Program-made: the position numbers and the translations under genes
Notes under the pieces: generated by a model
Databases searched by the model: none
What the model was told of the DNA's origin: nothing
Seen by the model: the letters and a program-made list of their open reading frames with translations, nothing else
In this document: positions 61,766 to 64,000 of the stretch, piece after piece
Position numbering within the stretch: position 1 is the stretch's first letter
How the letters are laid out: each line of letters starts with the position of its first letter
Source of the DNA: Pontibacter lucknowensis
GTDB taxonomy: Bacteria; Bacteroidota; Bacteroidia; Cytophagales; Hymenobacteraceae
Reading direction: 5' to 3'
Length of the DNA stretch: 64,000 nucleotides
Assembly (NCBI RefSeq): GCF_900156415.1
Contig: NZ_FTNM01000003.1
Location: forward strand, 310,001-374,000

Positions 61766-62149
61766 TTACAACTCTCCGGTGTGCTTCTTTACGGTCTGTA
61801 CCAGCATGTCGAAATCAAGCGGTTTTGGCAGGTACTCGTTGATGCCCACTTCCTTGAAGTCTTCCATGGTGTAGTTGTTGGCGTTGCCTGTTACTGCTAT
61901 GATCGGAATGTTGGAGATCTGCTCGTCTTTGTGCGCACGGATTTCCTTAGAGCACTCCATCCCGTTTTTGATCGGAATGTTGAGGTCCATCAGGATGGCG
62001 TCGATCTTATTGTTCTCTACCTGCTTGATTACCTCACTACCGTTCTTGGCGGTCAGGATCTTGTAGTTCTGAAGCTCGAGAATTTTCTTCGTCAGGTTCA
62101 GGATCACAGAGCTGTCTTCTGCAATCAGGATGGTTTTGTTGTCTGCCAT
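61766..62149 (-). CDS. CheY-like response regulator (receiver domain only)
   Basis: This 127-residue single receiver domain has the acidic pair in LIAEDSS, the phospho-acceptor Asp in LMDLNIPIKNG, Thr in AVTGNA and Lys in LPKPLD. It has no output domain, so it acts through protein contacts or as a phosphate shuttle. It lies 12 bp downstream of the hybrid kinase, which carries its own HPt domain and is the likely partner. Confidence 0.93.
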   Translation of the reverse strand: MADNKTILIAEDSSVILNLTKKILELQNYKILTAKNGSEVIKQVENNKIDAILMDLNIPIKNGMECSKEIRAHKDEQISNIPIIAVTGNANNYTMEDFKEVGINEYLPKPLDFDMLVQTVKKHTGEL

Positions 62150-62161
62150 GGGTTTAATAAA

Positions 62162-64000
62162 CTATAAAATGATCTCTTTATAAGTTTTGCGGTAGTTTTC
62201 GTATTGGGCCAGCAGCTTTGCGAAGTTACTTCTTACGTTATCGTACTGGTCATGTTTTATGTCATGCTCCAGGATTTTGGCTAGCTCGGCCACCTGGTTG
62301 ATGCCAAGTGTAAAGCCGGTCCCCTTAAGTTGGTGCAATGTACTTAAAATACTTTTGTATTGTTGTGCCTCCAGCTCTTTTTTGGCCTCTTCGAGCAATT
62401 CACCAGCTTCCTGTTCAAATTCCACATACAACTGGCGCGCAAATTCCGCCCCTCCAATCTCTTTGAGTTGCTCTGTAATGGCCAGGTCGATCACAGGTAT
62501 GGTATCGTCCTCCGAATCATCGTCAATGGCTGCAGTAAGTCCACCGGCTTTGTCGCGCTTCCAGTTCAGCTCATGCCATCTCATGATCACTTTGTACAAG
62601 TCTGAACTTTTCACCGGTTTGGAGATATAATCATCCATGCCCTGGCTCATAAACTTCTCGGCATCTTCGCGCATCGAGTAGGCAGTCATGGCTACTACCG
62701 GCGGACTGTCATTGCCCAGCTTCTCCTGGATAATTGAAGTAGCCGTTACGCCGTCCATTTCAGGCATCTGAATGTCCATGAACACCATGTCGTAGCCGTT
62801 GTTAAGCGCCCTGTCTATGGCTTCGTAGCCGTTGGAAGCAACGTCGGTGCGACATCCCAGTCGCTCCAGCAACTTGAAGGCCACTTTCTGATTGATCTGG
62901 TTGTCATCTACCAGCAGTACATAAGGTGAGAAGTCCAGCACCTCGGCTTCGGCGTTTTGCAATTGCATGCGCTGAAGCTGTGCTTCCACTTCTTCGCTGT
63001 TGGCTTTCTTCACCTTGATCGTGAACCAGAAGGTGCTACCGTCATTCGGTATCGATTCCACCCCGATGTCACCACCAAGCAGGTGGGTGAGCTGCTTCGA
63101 GATGGCCAGACCGAGGCCTGTGCCGCCAAAGGTCTTGGTGGACGAGTTATCAAGCTGGGTGAAGTCAGTGAAGAGCAGTTTCTGGTCTTCGTCGGTTATA
63201 CCTATACCTGAGTCCTTCACCCGCACTTTCAGCATATACTCCTGACCTTTCTTCAGTGGTTCGGCATCTACATGTATGCTCACTTCGCCTTCGTTCGTGA
63301 ACTTAATGGCATTAGAAGTCAGGTTGGAAAGCACCTGCAGGAAGCGCGTTTCGTCGGTGAGCACATAGCGTGGTGTCTCCGGCGTTATCGTGTAGGTAAA
63401 ATGCAGGTCCTTTTGCTGGGCCCGGTTTGCAAAGAGCGAGTGTATCTTGTTGAGCGTGTCATGCAGGTCCATGCCGCTCTCGTGCAGCACCAGCTTACCA
63501 GCCTGCATCTTCGACAGGTCGAGGATATCGTTCAGGATCGCCAGCAGGGCATCCGAAGACTTGCGCAGCGTATCGATGTACTCTTTCTGCTCCTCGTCGT
63601 TGACGATCTGACTCAGCAGATCGATCATACCAATGATACCGTTCATAGGTGTGCGCAGTTCGTGACTCATGTTGGCCAGGAACTGTGTTTTCACCTTGAG
63701 CAGGTTCTCCGCTTCTTCTTTGGCCTTGAGCAGCGCTACCTGTGTGCGTTTTAGTTCTGATACATCGCGCAGCACACCTTCCATACCGGCAGGCTGTCCT
63801 TGCTGGTCGTAGGTGAGGCGTGCATCGAGCAGTACGGTTTTAATAGAGCCGTCTTTGCAGACCATTTCTATCTCGAAGTCACGAATGCTCTCCTGTTCCA
63901 GTACCCGCTCTTTTACCAGCACCCGATCAGCTGCATTGGCATACAGTTGCTCTGACGAAATAAGCTGGACTTCCTGTTCATTATACCCCAGCAAGTTGTA
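62162..64000 (-). CDS. Hybrid sensor histidine kinase (PAS-HisKA-HATPase-REC-HPt), partial
   Basis: The reading frame is open to the right edge, so the N-terminus is missing; the first full motif seen is LLGYNEQEV of a PAS domain. Counting from the Leu at 63994, it has PAS (to about 80), HisKA with the phospho-His at 111 (NMSHELRTP), HATPase (N-box SNAIKF, G1 DSGIGI, G2 GGTGLGLAIS), a receiver domain with Asp at 407 (VFMDIQMPEMDG), and a C-terminal HPt domain with His at 554 (LHQLKGTG). It is a phosphorelay kinase. Its relay may pass from the HPt to the CheY-like protein encoded next. Confidence 0.92.
   Translation of the reverse strand, partial: YNLLGYNEQEVQLISSEQLYANAADRVLVKERVLEQESIRDFEIEMVCKDGSIKTVLLDARLTYDQQGQPAGMEGVLRDVSELKRTQVALLKAKEEAENLLKVKTQFLANMSHELRTPMNGIIGMIDLLSQIVNDEEQKEYIDTLRKSSDALLAILNDILDLSKMQAGKLVLHESGMDLHDTLNKIHSLFANRAQQKDLHFTYTITPETPRYVLTDETRFLQVLSNLTSNAIKFTNEGEVSIHVDAEPLKKGQEYMLKVRVKDSGIGITDEDQKLLFTDFTQLDNSSTKTFGGTGLGLAISKQLTHLLGGDIGVESIPNDGSTFWFTIKVKKANSEEVEAQLQRMQLQNAEAEVLDFSPYVLLVDDNQINQKVAFKLLERLGCRTDVASNGYEAIDRALNNGYDMVFMDIQMPEMDGVTATSIIQEKLGNDSPPVVAMTAYSMREDAEKFMSQGMDDYISKPVKSSDLYKVIMRWHELNWKRDKAGGLTAAIDDDSEDDTIPVIDLAITEQLKEIGGAEFARQLYVEFEQEAGELLEEAKKELEAQQYKSILSTLHQLKGTGFTLGINQVAELAKILEHDIKHDQYDNVRSNFAKLLAQYENYRKTYKEIIL

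Noticed and set aside
1-64000. CRISPR arrays, insertion sequences, integrons, rRNA
   Set aside because: No regularly spaced repeats, transposase or integrase genes, or rRNA sequences were seen on reading through the window.

Overview
The window looks like chromosome from a member of the Bacteroidota, most likely a Hymenobacteraceae / Pontibacter-like Cytophagales. The evidence is promoters of the Bacteroidota type (TTG or TTTG, 19-20 bp, TAnnTTTG), two TonB-dependent receptors with N-terminal carboxypeptidase-regulatory domains, many SC-lipobox lipoproteins, a type IX secretion (T9SS) sorting domain, and very few Shine-Dalgarno sequences. I see no rRNA, CRISPR array, complete insertion sequence or prophage. 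The genus assignment is inference.

Layout. 0-4 kb: a TonB receptor plus DUF4374 surface lipoprotein, resembling the xenosiderophore pair XusA/XusB, with palindromic boxes around its promoter. 4-9.4 kb: LysR regulator, small membrane protein, ECF sigma factor with an anti-sigma-like protein ending in an outer-membrane barrel, CHRD lipoprotein, and GAF histidine kinase. 9.4-12.4 kb: ACR3 arsenite exporter with a metallophosphoesterase, a fasciclin gene remnant, and three small lineage-type genes. 12.4-15.7 kb: an AT-rich secreted T9SS protein and an exported methyltransferase. 15.9-22.5 kb: peptidyl-dipeptidase, then a porin / BCCT transporter / universal stress protein operon. 22.5-23.2 kb: a candidate small RNA and a small membrane protein. 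23.3-29.2 kb: nuoL, nuoM and nuoN (membrane arm of complex I), split by a repeat element. 29.2-35.3 kb: purF, YihY-type membrane protein, small lipoproteins and an ElaA-type acetyltransferase. 35.3-38.4 kb: an ABC transporter / GntR operon with a clear promoter and operator. 38.6-45.9 kb: a CvpA-CAP fusion, glycogen debranching enzyme, YceI, META lipoprotein, an Arg/Tyr/Gly/Asp/Ser-rich disordered protein, and a VOC protein. 46.1-52.5 kb: catalase, RlmD, ThiL, an SDR oxidoreductase and a BatE-like protein. 52.5-59.1 kb: three identical tRNA-Lys genes, a DUF4403-like protein, a second ABC transporter, a second TonB receptor and tRNA-Leu(GAG). 59.2-64 kb: a tightly packed operon of hybrid histidine kinase (cut by the window end), CheY-like regulator, small protein, MBL-fold hydrolase and RqcH.

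The most unusual window-wide signal is a non-palindromic DNA word, GGTATA / TATACC, often extended to AGGTATAGC / GCTATACCT. It occurs several-fold more often than chance in every reading frame, on both strands and in hairpins, but is missing from the AT-rich 5' part of the T9SS gene. It behaves like a genome-wide DNA signature (uptake, Chi-like, methylation or segregation signal), and I know of no description of it. Other leads are the two-membrane sigma/anti-sigma protein, the ACR3-linked phosphoesterase with a Cys pair, the candidate sRNA at 22.55-22.63 kb, and the operon joining RqcH to a two-component system.
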